This document shows, piece after piece, positions 1 to 13,423 of a stretch of DNA of 64,000 nt (within the stretch, counting starts at the first letter, position 1; every line of letters begins with the position of its first letter). Both the position numbers and the translations under genes were made by a program. Source of the stretch: Platynereis dumerilii. Taxonomy: Eukaryota; Annelida; Polychaeta; Phyllodocida; Nereididae. The stretch spans positions 99,729,538-99,793,537 of the forward strand of contig JAPTHN010000003.1 in NCBI GenBank assembly GCA_026936325.1, read 5' to 3'. The notes below the pieces were generated by a model that saw only the letters and a list, made by a program, of their open reading frames with translations, made no database searches and was not told the DNA's origin.

Positions 1-55
1 GTCCTACCAAGTGCATAAATACAGGATGTAAAGCCTCAATCATCCATCCATCCAT
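1..55 (+). repeat. 3' tail of a tRNA-derived SINE (cut by window edge)
   Basis: The block containing AAGTGCATAAATACAGGATG, followed by AATCATCCATCCATCC, matches nearly base for base the end of the SINE at 56255-56470. Only the tail is present; the tRNA-like head lies outside the window. The ATCC-type tail runs on into simple sequence. Confidence 0.75.
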
Positions 56-2250
56 TTATATATCAATCCGTCGAACTGTGATTTGTCTGCCTTTTTATCG
101 TTTATTTTGTTTTTCTGTCTGTTTATCTCCTCTTTGTTGAAAAATAAATAATCTATCTATCTATCTCTGCCTCTCTGCCTTGCCTGCCTGCAATTTTCTC
201 TGTCAATCAATGGACATAATTGTGTAATTCAAAATCTACATTAGCTAATTTCAGCTACATGGCCATTACATGCATTATATAATTATCAAATATCGAATAA
301 ACTCTCCGGCTAAACATCACATGCTACATTTCAGAGGCGATTACCTCAAAATGACATATCACATATATATATATGTGCAGCATATTGACCGACTAATTAC
401 CTGGGGTGCCCCAAGGATCTGTCCTAAGCCTCATAGATCCCTTAGAATGGAGAAAGATATCCCCAGGGCAAATTCCAGGTCAAACATGCTCCCTCCTGCT
501 TTGTGTGCAAAGGGGAAACATGTTTGGGCTTGCGATCGTTTGTGTATGTCAAGCGTTATCATTGTCGTTTCACGTGATGAATGAATGGCCCCGTAAATAC
601 ATTCATGGATGGATTTCTTTTTCTGTGTGATTTGTACAGAAGGGAGGATAAATGGATGGGAAGAGATGGATTGGTCGATAGAGTTGTGGATTTCCGATTT
701 GCGGACAAGGTGCTGGTTGGAAGAAAAATGGAAGGATGGATAAATAATGACCGAAAAGTGGTCTCATGGTATCTGTACAAAGTTGTTCGTCTTCAAAGTC
801 TCGACACAAAGGTCTTGTGAAATATGCCTATGATTAATCACATCATGGATTGAAGTAGTGGAGGCTGCGATGAAGAGATATTCTATAATAGATCTTTCCT
901 ATTATCCTATAGCATTGCTATTCCCACCCACGTGTGATGGTATGTACATATTTAAAAGCTGCCTCACGATCGTGTAGGTAGCAGATCTCAATTCCGAGAA
1001 TAACTTTTTAGCGTCGCGAAGCACAAGCTCTTCCTGACGAAATCTTGGCAAAACTTGCAAACACTTACTTGGGCGCTCCTCTGCACCAATTTCATTTTAA
1101 AAACTTATCACACATCCTCATCAATATTTTAACTTGCATATAGAAAAGATTTTAGTGGCCAACTATAAGCAACTAAAATCTAAGAAAGTAAATCGGCTGA
1201 CAGGTTATTTTTTTAAGGATGTTCTCCACAAGGCAATGCGGAGGACTAGGAAAACCAAAGAGGCCAGGATGTGGTTGTTGCAAGATGGTTTCAAAGACTA
1301 GAATTGGAAATATTGAATGAAAGACATGTGTGCATGCAATCTGCATCGTGATATGTACCGATAAATGGCAACGATTGACATTTTACACAGGTCAATAAAT
1401 TGCGGCGCAAAATTCATATGTATAGGTTATTCACCACTGGAGAGGGGGTGTGTGTGTTATCACCCGAGGGCTTATACCATGAGACAAACACTCAAGCAGT
1501 CAAACATAAGATGCAAAGTACACGACAAAGAATATGGGAATTATCGCCCTGAAATACTGGAGTGTGATTGGCTGATAGTGGTGTCGAATGGTATAAGGAA
1601 TTGTAACACAATTAGATAACGAGCATGCTTGTGTAGGTTTACTACATCTCATGGTTGTTTTCACACCACACGCTCTGAAACTGTCAATTGAGTCTTTATC
1701 CTTATATTAATCGTAACATTAATAAGAAAAGTGAGTGCAAGGGCTCCTGTGTGGAAATTGGGATTAAAAGCAGGACAATTACAGGTTGCTGGTCACAAAT
1801 TGCTGAGTAAGAGAAGATAAGGAGAAGATAAGGAGAGATAAGGAGATGGTTGATGGAGATAAGGAGATGAAGAGGGAAGATAAGCAGATAGCAGATGTCT
1901 GTGGGCTGAAAGAGACTCCTCAGAAACCCTGTATTAAGGCAGGCCTAATGATTTTTTAGCTTCTTAAATCTTCTCCAAGCGCTTTTTGGGCTTTTTTTCT
2001 AAGGTGGGTCAGTACTCAGTGACCAAAAATAAGAGGCAATCTAAATTTTTATGTATCGAACATTAATTTTAAATAATTTCATGAGTGAGCTGTTTTGTTG
2101 TTTCTAAGGTTGAAAATATGTTGAGTTTGCTGATTTGAGAAGCTAACAATCAACTATGTTTGGCCTAAGGAGCAGCCTCACTGTAAATACCTCAACTTAA
2201 TTCCTGCTCTCCTCTTCTGGTGATGCTCTTGATGCCCCCTCAAAAGAGAG
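56..2250. other. Unassigned non-coding sequence
   Basis: No convincing gene. Short open frames of 60-104 codons lack recognisable domains. There are CTGT/CTAT/CTGC simple repeats near 100-190 and a purine-rich stretch of imperfect AGATAAGGAG units at about 1805-1890. An isolated 24-base match to a LINE reverse transcriptase motif at 403-426 was not accepted as a feature. Confidence 0.5.
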
Positions 2251-3460
2251 GGTTTTTAAGTGGATGTCGTGACAATAGGGTCATTTTTTGAGGCCTGGGC
2301 AGCTGACCATAGGGTACACTTCTCAATTGGACATCACACAAAGGTTTTTGCTTTGAAATCGCAATCAGGCAATGTCTAATTTGCACTGAATTCTCGAGTG
2401 TTACGTGTCATTCTTTTAAAATTGCAATTTATTTTCACACCTTTTCTGATCACTTTTTCGTTTTTATTTCAATACCATAAGCTATAGGGCCTTTATAATA
2501 CCCTGACCATATGGTACGAAATTCGGGCTCCGAAAACCTGACCATAGGGTGCAAATTTCCGAATGCGTGCCGCACACCCACATCAAAATCCGGCTGAGTA
2601 CCCCCCCCCCCCGGCACATAATTATGTAGTAGGCCTATGACTTCAATGTGAGTGCCCCCCCCCCCGTCTTGATGATGCTCCTCGTGCTGCTCTTGATGAT
2701 GGCCTCACAAGTGTATGAATGTCTTCCATTCAGCATAATTATATGCATTTTATGCATTTTGCTATCTCATACATGCATAATTATACACTGAATATCTCAT
2801 GAGCATGCAAGTGTGGCAAGCATCTGCATGGCATTCTTGTGGTTATAGAAAGTTTTGCTTCTCTGCAAGTCCAGCAGGTATACTATAGGTGTAATTTGTA
2901 AAATCTAATGCTAATATGTTATATTATATAGATTACAGTTATCTCAATTATGTGAAAGTTATCGCAAATTCCAGGATATACGTCGAAAATCATGCAATCC
3001 GATATTTTTGTTGTTTTGGTGCAAAGTAGATTTTAAGATCAAGCCATGTTTCTCCTAAAGTACATCTGGGTAAGACTTTTTTTCGAGAAATATAATGTTA
3101 TATGAATATCAGATTTCTCATCGTTCTATATATATAAAACACATTTCCATGTTTACAAGTAAAGCGTTGACCCATGATTATATCATTTTACCATCTTAAT
3201 TAGGTCCAAAACGAGGCCAGTTGTTTCCGGTCATTACCATTAATGAGATGGAAGGTCTGGGTTAACGTCTTCGCCCGAACAAAATCATTAGCTCCATTTA
3301 GAGTGATTCTTCCATGCTCTCACAGATTTTCTCTTTACAAGGAGCTGATTGGCTTGGTTTATTCATTTGCTTTGTCCCCTTTTAAATAACATGAAATATT
3401 TTTGTGTGTCATCATCCTGTTAGATTTACAATGGATATTGGATAATGTATATACATTTAA
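2251..3460. other. Non-coding sequence with GACCATAGGGT repeats and poly-C runs
   Basis: The motif GACCATAGGGT or close variants occurs about three times between 2306 and 2560 (near 2307, 2505 and 2540). Two poly-C runs follow at about 2601-2613 and 2656-2666. No ORF or paired terminal repeats could be tied to these. The remainder to 3460 shows nothing recognisable. Confidence 0.4.
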
Positions 3461-3464
3461 TATA

Positions 3465-4206
3465 TATATATATAGAATTTTATTGACATTAAAAGCATCA
3501 AACAGATACATATGTCATCATAAAAGAAAAAAATAAAAATAAATAAATATATATATATGAATGTGAAAAAGCATGAAATTTAACAACTACAAGCTACTGG
3601 GATATATAAGTAAATATAATCATATGTACAATTAATTTTAAAGTCATGGATATACATCGGATACAAATTAATAACATAATCAGCACATCTTCAGGTTATA
3701 TATAGCAGCATAGTTAATAGCAAACCAGCACACATTCAGGTTAAATATCACATCATGTAATATAAAGAATTAGAAACAGAGTTCAGTGTTTGGATTCAGA
3801 GCACCAAGTATTAATACTGTAAACTATCATATCATAAAAGACAATGACAACCAAACATAGCAAAGATATTTACAGAATTATACAATATATATACACATTA
3901 GCATAGACCACAGGTCACGCGAGGGAAGTGTCAGTGCCATTAGTCATCCATCTTGAAGGGAGCTAAATTTATTTAAATAATATTGTCAGTTTTTAATACA
4001 GTATTTAAGAATCTGCCTAGAGCAAATAAAACATCTTCATTTTTATGCGATACAAGCCTAAGGAACTGTTCATGAACACTAAGCACTGAAAAGTTGTCTA
4101 TGTATTTATTTGCTACTTCAAATAGTTCTACCCTTATGTCTTTCCAATGGTTACACAACATTAAACAGTGGAATTCATCTTCGACACAAGGGGTTGATTT
4201 CTTTTA
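3465..4206 (-). mobile_element. 5'-truncated LINE 3' end with (TA)n tail
   Basis: On the minus strand an open frame ending at 3973 encodes a typical LINE C-terminus. It begins with a Cys and a VEDEFHCLMLC zinc-binding-like motif (about 4188-4150), followed by IRVELF and the FLRLV and FALGRFL blocks. About 500 bp of 3' UTR follows, ending in CAATAAAATTCTATATATA. The 139-bp insertion at 35492-35630 ends the same way (CAATAAAAACCTATATATA), so both probably belong to one family. Everything upstream of the C-terminus is missing and a stop lies near 4206. Clade not assigned. Confidence 0.6.
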
Positions 4207-5039
4207 AAACACGCAAACTTACAATAATCCTTGCACTACTGCGGTTTCCATTGTGACTTCTCTGTTACCAGTGGTGGATACAGATACAGATAGATAGTAT
4301 AGATAGTGGCATTTTGAAGGAAAATGTGATAACGCGGGCCCACGAGTGACGAAATATGTCCAGGCTTGGAGATTACTGATTTGTAAGTTTTTAAAAAATG
4401 TTTGAGAGTGATCCTTGCCTAGTCTAAACTAAAGACTAAAGCACAGGCGGTGAAAGGGATGCTATTAAACCAGGTTTAAAATAGTTAAAACCAGCTAGGT
4501 ATAAAGTTCTGTTATTAAAACAACGTCGGTGAAATTGGCTCAATGTGTTAATGAGAAGTTGCCAGAATTATCACAGATCTATTCCTAATCCTTGTATTGG
4601 TGACCACGCTGTGATTGTGCACCGCAAAGGCATTGTTGAAAGGAAAATCAGTGCAGTTCCACATTTCCATTGGATTGCCATATTTGAACATTAATGAGCA
4701 ATGAGCATGCATGGTTCTTGCATGCGACCGGCAGCGACTTGCATTCTGTATAATGATGCGCAGTGACGTTGCTTGTATTATGATTGTGTGAACAAGACAA
4801 AAAGGATGTTTGCATTCTTGTTATGCTTTCGTTCTTCTTTGTGTCTGGCACAGGAATATTCCGTTACAGCCAATTAAACTGCTGCTTTTTATCTTTGTGG
4901 TAGATAGAGATACTACCAATTTTCCAGATTTGCAAATGCAGGTTTGTACATTTTTTTGTCTGTGTTGTCATGTGCTCAAAGATGATTAATTGACACAGAG
5001 TTGAACTGCAGACTTTGCATTATACTAAAATGATACTAA
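4207..5039. other. Unassigned non-coding sequence
   Basis: No recognisable gene or paired repeat ends. The longest frame (4648-4851, minus, 67 codons) has no domain. Confidence 0.4.
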
Positions 5040-6280
5040 TCACAGATTAACTGTATCAGTTTCGGTGTCAATTCCAACAAAAGAGAATGTTTTACAATGG
5101 ATATAAGATCATGATCATGTATTTTTAGGAGTCCTGTTAATTAGGACATTCCACCGGCATACAGCTGTAGGACGATGAACCCTTCGGATTGATATCCTGT
5201 ACAAATGTCATCTGCAGGAAAAAGGCACGATCTTTAATTGCTTTGAGAGGAACAATTAAAGCTGTTGATACGTTGGCTAACTGCGAGCTGCATTTGTTGA
5301 TATGGTGTACATTTATACAAATTGGGAAATGGCAGAAAGTTAAAAATCAACACAATGTACACTGTCTAAAAGGTTTTGTATTTATTAAACAGACTAAACT
5401 AACAGCTTTTGCTTATGTACATAGTCAAGTATAAAATCAGACAATTGCTACACCTATTATTTATGCTTCCTTGTTCAATACCACTTGAAATAGACCTATG
5501 ATGACTAACAATTTATGTGACTGCTTCATATAGTCTCCAAGATATTTAGACAACTGCCAAGGGAGCGACCATGACAATTTCATGATGGGGGCTTGAGTTT
5601 TCCTCGGCCCAAAATTATTTATTTCACCAGAAAAATAATTATTTATTCCTGGTGCTTGACGTCCCAAAATATTCTTTTCTAAATCAAGCCACACCATGTT
5701 GAGAAATACACCCGCCAAATGTTTTATTTCAAGACTGCCCGAAACCAATTTCTTTATTTAACCAAAAAACTAAATACATTTGTTCAACTTTGAGTCAGGA
5801 CCTACAGCAGAGAAAACCCAAACTAATTAAGACCAATACCATTTAGTACATTACCAACTGGGCAAGGCAGTAGTTACATAATCGTCATTAGGACATCACA
5901 TGACTGCGAATAACCTCCAGTGACCCCTCTGTTGGATTCTGTGCCCATGAAAATAATCATCCCATTTCCTGCAATCGCCTAATGGGTCGACGGGAAGGTG
6001 ATGCTCTCTTAATGTCTGCGAATAATCTTTAGTTGTCCTCTTACATTGACACATTAGGAAATTACTTGATTGTCGATGCTGCTGAATGTTAACAAGACAC
6101 TTTATTTACTCATCCAAGAGGAAAACTCTTTAAATTTATATGACGAAATAGGTTTTTTTAAATGACTATAGTACTTTTTGCATAGAAAATTTGTCCTAAA
6201 AATCTACAACTTTCGTGACAATTAGAGTTTCCAATGAGAGCGAGAATTCTCGAGAAGTCTCGAGATTTAAATGACTCAGT
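5040..6280 (+). repeat. Segmental duplication, partial copy A
   Basis: This is a truncated first copy of the tandem unit seen again in B, C and D. Diagnostic blocks are ATGATCATGTATTTTTAGG (5112; also 27213 and 34528), TTCAACTTTGAGTCAGGACC (5781; also 27932) and CTGTTGGATTCTGTGCCCAT (about 5930; also 21974, 28081 and 35376). It carries no coding signal. Copy A stops near 6240-6280, where the sequence jumps back to an earlier part of the unit (TCTGGCTATAATGCACT, compare 35163), starting copy B. Confidence 0.75.
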
Positions 6281-6472
6281 CTGGCTATAATGCACTGCTG
6301 CTCTAAAATGCTACGTATTTTAGACATGTTTGTTCAAGTTTGAACCACGACCTCCAGAGGTGAAAACCCTAATTAATTAAGACCAATACCATTTAATCCA
6401 TTACCAATGGGGCTTGGTAGTGGTTACATCATCGTCATCAGAACATCACATGACTGCGAATAACCTCCAGTG

Positions 6473-6477
6473 ACCCC
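6473..6477. repeat. Target-site duplication ACCCC (left) of BEL element
   Basis: ACCCC directly precedes the left LTR and recurs at 21968-21972 directly after the right LTR. The unoccupied sequence in copy A reads GTGACCCCTCTGTTGG. Five bases is usual for Pao/BEL integration. Confidence 0.85.
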
Positions 6478-7399
6478 TGTTGGCTTGTGCCCATAGAGAT
6501 GACAACTTAGGTGTAGATTGATGCACTTTATTAACTCAGCATACAAAGTAGCTGCTGGTAATCTGAAATTTACATAATAAATCACAATAAATACATTTTA
6601 TAAAAAAAAAAAAAAAAAAATAATGACAAAAGATCATGTGATAAACACTCAAAATTGATAAGTGAAAGACTCATAAAGCCATTACAATTAATCATGCTCA
6701 AAACACATGTAAAGAGAAGAGCAGATAAAATTATGTAGTTTGTATAACCAAAAGTTATTTATAAACATCATTGGCTGACTAATAATTAATATAATTTAAT
6801 TTCTCCCAAAGAACCATTCATATGAAAGAGCAATAAACCAATAAAATACATAAGCATGGAACTTACAAGGATGTGCAACAGCCTTAGCATGTACATACAG
6901 CTGGGCATAGCCAGGAAATTGACCTTTTTACAAACTCATTATTCTAAAATACAATAGAAATACAATCTATTAGAACACAGTAGAAAGTGGATTGAAATTC
7001 ACTATATGATAAACTATTTCTATAAAACTGTATATCAAATCTATTTCTATAAATTTATGCAAGATTGGATTAAAATAATTAATTTAACATACCTTTGACA
7101 TGTGTAGCTTTTAGATGGATTTCCCATCTTGACAGTTCAAATGACTATTTCCAAGTGAATTTACAGCTCTATAATTTAGCATTAGGACTATGTTTCCTGA
7201 TATAAAAAACTGTGAATAACCTCGCCAGAACACAGAAACTAAGGATTCTACAGCTTATTTTGACAGTTATATTGAACTGTTGTTTGGCAAATTCTCACAA
7301 TAGTACAGCAAATACAATCAATGATCAATGACTGAAATATACAAAGTAAATTGAATTATAAAAAAAAAAAATTATAAAAATTGTATTTTAAATTCAACA
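6478..7399 (-). repeat. BEL LTR (left; 3' LTR of the element)
   Basis: This 922-bp repeat with TGTTG...CAACA ends is nearly identical to 12712-13084 plus 21417-21967. It contains a poly-A run near 6602 and is AT-rich. It has no coding capacity. Confidence 0.92.
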
Positions 7400-7522
7400 C
7401 TCCCCACCTTGAATTATCTAAAACATACATAATTCAAAATAAATAAAACCACAATTTTAGGCTTATAAAACATTTGATTTTTTTTTGTGTGGTTTAAAAG
7501 AAGAATATTCACAGTTGGATCA

Positions 7523-10500
7523 TTATTGTGATCCCTCAAGTTGAACGACCTTTGTGACAGGTCTGACAAGTTCAGTGTTTTTTGTTTTGATCTTTACAGA
7601 TCTAACCAGTCCATCAGAGCTAACATGACAATCAGTAACAACACTCATCGGCCACAACCCCCTTGGGGTCCCTTCGTCGAGAATTAGAATTAGGTCACCA
7701 ATTTTGATGTTGCCCTGTTGATTAAACCATTTTGAACGTTTTTGTAACTCTGGCAAATATAATTTTAGCCATTGCTGCCAGAAACAATTTGACAGGTGTT
7801 GGACACATCTCCACCTCCTTCTGTACAAATCTGTCTCATCAAATTTACCAGGTGGCAAGGCCAAATTTTGTTTGAGCAATAACAGATGATTTGGAGTGAG
7901 CGGGGCTACATCATTAACATCATCACTCATTTTAGTGATTGGCCTGCCATTGACAATACATTCAACTTCGCAAAAGAGAGTATTCAACATTTCATCAGAT
8001 AATCTACAATTGAATCCTGTCAATCCTAGCAGAACACGACGAATGGTACGGATCATTCTTTCCCATATCCCACCGAAATGAGATGCAGATGGAGGGTTGA
8101 AACTCCACTCAATATCATACATTGTACAAAAATGCTGAATTGTTTGTTCATCACGAAACTTGAAATCTTTTCTCATTTCATTTAGACCACCAACCATGTT
8201 TGTTCCGTTGTCAGACCAAAATTTGGATGGGAATCCCCTGCGAGAAGTGAATCTTCTGAGACAATTGATGAAACTATCCGAGTCCAATGAATCAAGCTTC
8301 TCTATATGAATGGCCCTGGTAGTTAGGCAAGTGAATACACAACCATAACGCTTGACCTCCGACCTTCCCACTTTGACTTTAAAAGGACCGAAACAATCTA
8401 ATCCTACAAAAGTGAATGGAGGTTTATCTGGAGAAAGCCTTTCAACAGGTAGATCAGCCATTTTTTGAACACTCGGACCAGCAAACAGTTTGCGACAGGT
8501 GACACAAGAATGAGACACTGATTTCACGACCTTTCTGATCTTCGTGATCCAAAATGTTTGTCTGATTGAGCTAACCACCCACTCAACACCAAGATGTGCC
8601 AAGTTATGAGATTCCAGAGCAATTCTCTGAGCAATGACATGAGTGTGAGGTACAAGGATTGGATGCTCAACCGGAGCATGCTTAATCCTTCCTCCCACAC
8701 GAAGAACACCTTGATCATCCAGAAATGGAGAGAGACTAGCAATGACACTCGACTTGCTAACAGGAAGACCTTTTCTAAGTTTCCCGACCTCCTTGCCAAA
8801 ACATTGCAACTGAACATATTTGACAATAGACGACTCAGCTTCTTGGATATCTTTGACTTTGAGATTCGAAGATTCAACCAATTTTCTTCCGTTCCGTAGA
8901 AACAACTTGAACTTTAACAACCAAGCAACTCCCCTTTTTAGTCGGTACCAACTAGAGTAGTGATCAAATAATTTGTTGACTGGATCTTCTGCCACGGACA
9001 CCACCAGAGACACTTTGGATGGAAGTTTTGGTTCCTTCTTAACTTCCGGATCGTCCGAAGCCAAATCCAAATCCACTGCATTCTCGACCTCCCACTCCGA
9101 CTTGTAAGTACAAAGGAATTTAGGACCTTGGAACCAAGAGACAACATCTAAACTCTGGGGATCCTGCCCCCTGGTGATTAAATCAGCTGGATTATCCAAA
9201 CCTGAAATATGATGCCATTGATCTGGACTTGTCAACTGTCTAATCGTGCCCACTCTATTTGCAACATAGTCATTGAACCTCCTACTCTCATTAAGGATGT
9301 ATTGCAAAACTATCTTACTGTCCACCCAAAAGTAAGAACGTCCCAGATCAAGATCCAACTCAGACCTCAGAAAATCATCCATTCTTGCTGCCATAACCGC
9401 TGCCTGTAACTCCAACCTGGGAATACTAAGGGATTTAAGAGGGGCTACTTTACCCTTACTTATCACCAAAGAAGTGGAAATTTCACCAAATTTGTTGAGG
9501 CAACGAAGATATGAACAACAGCCTAGCGCCTTTTCGCTAGCATCACTGAAGTGATGTAGCTCTAAGACACCATCATCAAACCTTGTAGGCTTTATGCACC
9601 TGGGAATTCGGAAATCCTTCAAATGTTGAAGACCATGAATCCAAACTAACCATCTGTTGAGAACGTCTTGAGGCACAACGGAATCCCAATCCAACTTCAA
9701 ACGAGTGACATCTTGAAACAAGATTTTTCCAGTGACCACAACAGGAATGATGAGACCCAAGGGATCAAAGATAGAAGCTACAGTGCTAAGCATCAATCTC
9801 CTAGTCACAGGAACATTGTCGTCAAATTTCACACTGAAAGAAAACATGTCAGACTCAAAATTCCACTTAGTACCTAAGACTTTACTATCCATTTCCGAAG
9901 TCAACTCTTTTGCTTCCTTCGCTCTGTGATCAACAGGAATTTGTGACAAGATTTCAGGATCGTTGACAATGAATTTGGTCAAATTGAATCCACCTTTTCT
10001 CAGAACATCACGAGTCTGCTCTATCACCAAAATGGCGTCATCCCTAGATTGAACAGACCTTAGACAGTCGTCTACGTAAAATGAACGTCGAACCGTGTCC
10101 TGTACAATGAGATCAACATCTTCAGAAAGATCCAAACTATGTTGCAATGCAAACGCTGAACTGCTTGAACACCAAATACCACCAAACAAGTGTCAAGTCA
10201 TTCTGTAATGGACAATGTCTCCCTGCACATCGTACCATAAGAACCGTAGAGCGTCCCGATCCTTCGGAGGAATGAGAATTTGATTATACATCGCTTCAAT
10301 ATCTGCCTGGATTGCATAAGCATGTTGACGAAATCTCAATATGACATTCAACAGACGATTGTTCAAATCGGGACCCTGAAGACATTTGTCATTAAGTGAC
10401 TCGCCATGAAACTTGGATGCACAATCGAAAACCAAACGAACCTTGTCCGGTTTTTTGTCGGACACCACTGCATGATGGGGCAGATACCAAACACCAATCA

Positions 10501-12661
10501 TCTTCTTGACATCCCAAAGAGGCACGACCTCAGCATATGAACAATCCAAAAGTTTGACCACTTCATCATTGTAACGAGACTTCAAACCACGTTTTCCTAG
10601 ACTGACATTTAAAGACTGCAAGCGAGACTGAGCTACAGCAAGATTGTTTGGTAACTGAACATTGTCTTTCCACGGAATAGGTATTTCGAAATGTCCATCA
10701 ACCACCTTCATTTCTTTGTTCCACAGATCGATCACCTGCTTATCATCAACCGAATAAGAAAGACAATCATTGACCAATCCTTCATTTTCTACACTCCAAA
10801 GACTCTGGACTTGACTCTCAAGTGGACTATTGCAGATAAAATGAGAGGTAACACGCTTCGACACTTGACCACCAACTTGACTAGGTCCATTAACAGTCCA
10901 ACCTAACACAGTCCTACAAGCAAAAGGTTCTCCAGACTTCCCAACTCTGGTTTCAAGAGGAATGAGCAATTCTGCATGATCTTGACCAATTAACAAATCT
11001 ACAAAATCATCACACTTTGTGAAAGAAAGACCCTTCAAATGGGTGTAACATTCAAGTTGAGCAGTGCGACGAGAGGAGATTGGAATTTTGTCTACAACAA
11101 TGACATTATGCAATTTTACATGTGAATTCTGATCATGAGAACAAAGATCGAGATCTACCATCTGAGAATTCTTTTGCTCATTAGAAACACTCAATGTATT
11201 CAGGTTGTAAGAAACTGTTTTACCACGAATCTGCAATGCATTTACCAATGATCGCGAACAGAATGTACCACTGGAAGCTGTATCTAAGAGAGCACATGTG
11301 TCTATCTGATCATTAACCTTGACATCAACCACAGGTAAGTACACATCAATTCCGACATTTACACTTGCATTTACATGATCAACAGATTGAGTATCAGACA
11401 CATGTATAAACTTGGTGTGGCGTTTTCCACAACCTGGTACTGAACACACACTCTCCTTTCTACATTTTTCAGTGGGATGATTGTTGTACAAACAGTTGTG
11501 ACAAAGTTTATGCTCATTTACCACTTTCAAGCGTTCATGAGGTTTCAAGCGCTTAAATTCTTCACAGTAGAATAACTTGTGTTCCAATCCACACAGAACA
11601 CATTTAAACCTTTTTCCACTGCCGAACGAATGAGGTTCCGACTTCGATGCGAATGCGAATTGGGCTTTCTTGGAGGATTTATCTTCGACGTTGACTTTCG
11701 TTTTGTCAGTTCGATCATTGAGACGAATCGCACTGAAAACGGGGTCATTGGCCTGCTTTGCTCCCTTCGAAATGAAGTCGATAACGGACTTGAAGTCTGG
11801 GTAGTCCCCAGAAGATTCCAATAACGCTGCACCTTTATCTTTCCATCTAGAACACATGTAAGTTGGCAGGCGATTGATGATACTGACAATGAATTGCTGG
11901 CTTTCAATTTCTTTCAATTTATCCATTTGTGACAAAATTGTGTAACAATGTGAAAGCTCATCCGCGAGGTCTTGAAGCTCATCTTTAGATCGCACTTGTT
12001 TTCCCCCACGAACATTATCCACAAGCCTGTTTGTAATGACATGATCATTCCCAAATCTGGTCTTGAGAATTTTTCCAGCTTCATCATACCCTGTATCACC
12101 AGACATCAAAGTACATGGCTTAATCGCTTGTTTCGCCTTACCAGAAGTGTGAAGAAGAAGTTGCTGCAATTTTGTACGTTTATCTTCCATGACCTTGTCT
12201 ACGCATTCATCAAAATTAGATATGAAGCTATGATATTCTAGAGGATCACCCGTGAAGGTTTCAGGCTTAGCATTAGACAGACTCATCATGTGAAAGAGAT
12301 TCTTCTGCACCTGCATGATATCAGAGGACGCTTCAGTCTTTACATTAGAGGCATCACTGTCATTTGATTTAAAATCAGAAGCATTGTCCCTTAACCATTT
12401 CTTAAATCTCAACATTGCCTGAGTATAATTACTTTCAACGTCAGCGAAATACTTGTCACTTGCCTCTTCATCGTCAATATTCTCCTGAAGGGTGTGATAT
12501 GAGTCATGAGCTGTTTCGAAACGAGCGAAAACTTCCTTCAGCTCCCCCACTTTCTCTTTCACTGCATTGATGTCTTCTTCCGCGATAAGACGGTCAATAC
12601 GATTTATAGCCCTGGTTACGGCTGCCTTTCTTTGCTGGCGAGCTAACTTCTCTCCGTCCAT
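7523..12661 (-). pseudogene. BEL gag-pol coding region
   Basis: From right to left the parts are: a gag-like region with an N-terminal helical segment; a cysteine/histidine knuckle region (about 11400-11620, with CHNCLYNNHPTEKC); an A17-type aspartic protease (ALLDTASSG, near 11280); reverse transcriptase (about 9950-10700, catalytic YVDD near 10060); RNase H (FSDASEKALG near 9540); and an integrase with an HHCC-type zinc region (near 8490-8600) and DDE core (LDCFGPF, SDNGTN, about 8080-8410). The BEL-typical C-terminal region ends at 7523. Order and motifs identify Pao/BEL; no envelope gene is seen. The region looks nearly whole, with about one break, and is treated as a fossil. Confidence 0.92.
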
Positions 12662-12711
12662 GTTGATGACGATGATTGGATGTTACTGGCCGGTTGTTGT
12701 ATCCTTATTAC

Positions 12712-13084
12712 TGTTGGCTTGTGCCCATAGAGATGACAACTTAGGTGTAGATTGATGCACTTTATTAACTCAGCATACAAAGTAGCTGCTGGTAATCTGA
12801 AATTTACATAATAAATCACCATAAATACATTTTATAAAAAAAAAAAAAAAAGAAATAATGACAAAAGATCATGTGATAAACACTCAAAATTGATAAGTGA
12901 AAGACTCATAAAGCCATTACAATTAATCATGCTCAAAATACATGTAAAGAGAAGAGCAGATAAAATTATGTAGTTTGTATAACCAAAAGTTATTTATAAA
13001 CATCATTGGCTGACTAATAATTAATATAATTTAATTTCTCCCAAAGAACCATTCATATGAAAGAGCAATAAACCAATAAAATAC
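12712..13084 (-). repeat. BEL LTR (right; 5' LTR), first segment
   Basis: This matches 6478 to about 6850 of the left LTR almost perfectly and then stops at AAAATAC, where LINE A begins. The rest of the LTR resumes at 21417. Confidence 0.92.
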
Positions 13085-13107
13085 AGACAGACAGACAGAC
13101 AGACAGA
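13085..13107 (-). repeat. 3' microsatellite tail of LINE A, (CTGT)n on its sense strand
   Basis: The sense strand ends AAATATTTCTGTCTGTCTG. Simple-repeat tails instead of poly-A are usual for CR1/L2-type LINEs. The tail abuts the BEL LTR fragment directly. Confidence 0.8.
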
Positions 13108-13423
13108 AATATTTATTTGACATGAATATACAGTTACAATGAATAAAAAACATAGTTCAATTATTTTAATGTCAGGAGACATTTACTTTGCCATGAATAT
13201 GGCGCTACCATAAATGCCACCTATTAGAAAAAAAGAAAAACAAGATAACACTTAATTAATTACCACAAGTTCATACATTATGTCAAATAAATTGAAATCA
13301 AAATTTTCTTAAAAATAAGTGTTGATAGGTGAAATGATAAATGAAGGTGAAGGGGGATGAATGAAAATGGTATGAGGGTCGATGGGATGAAGTGAAATGG
13401 TCAGCAAAAGAAAAGGGATGAAA
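13108..13423 (-). other. LINE A 3' UTR
   Basis: About 320 bp lie between the ORF2 stop and the CTGT tail. It is AT-rich. AATAAA-like hexamers occur near its end on the minus strand (CAAATAAATATTT). No ORF. Confidence 0.7.

Noticed and set aside
403-426. 24 bases that translate to GVPQGSVL, a LINE reverse transcriptase motif
   Set aside because: No other reverse transcriptase block or LINE similarity extends on either side in any frame. It is too short to call; a tiny relic or chance.
2300-2560. GACCATAGGGT repeats as possible transposon ends or binding sites
   Set aside because: Only about three loose copies, with no inverted partners and no target duplication.
5461-5748. 95-codon minus-strand frame in copy A
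   Set aside because: The matching stretch in copy C is shifted and shortened, so the frame is not conserved as protein across the duplicated units.
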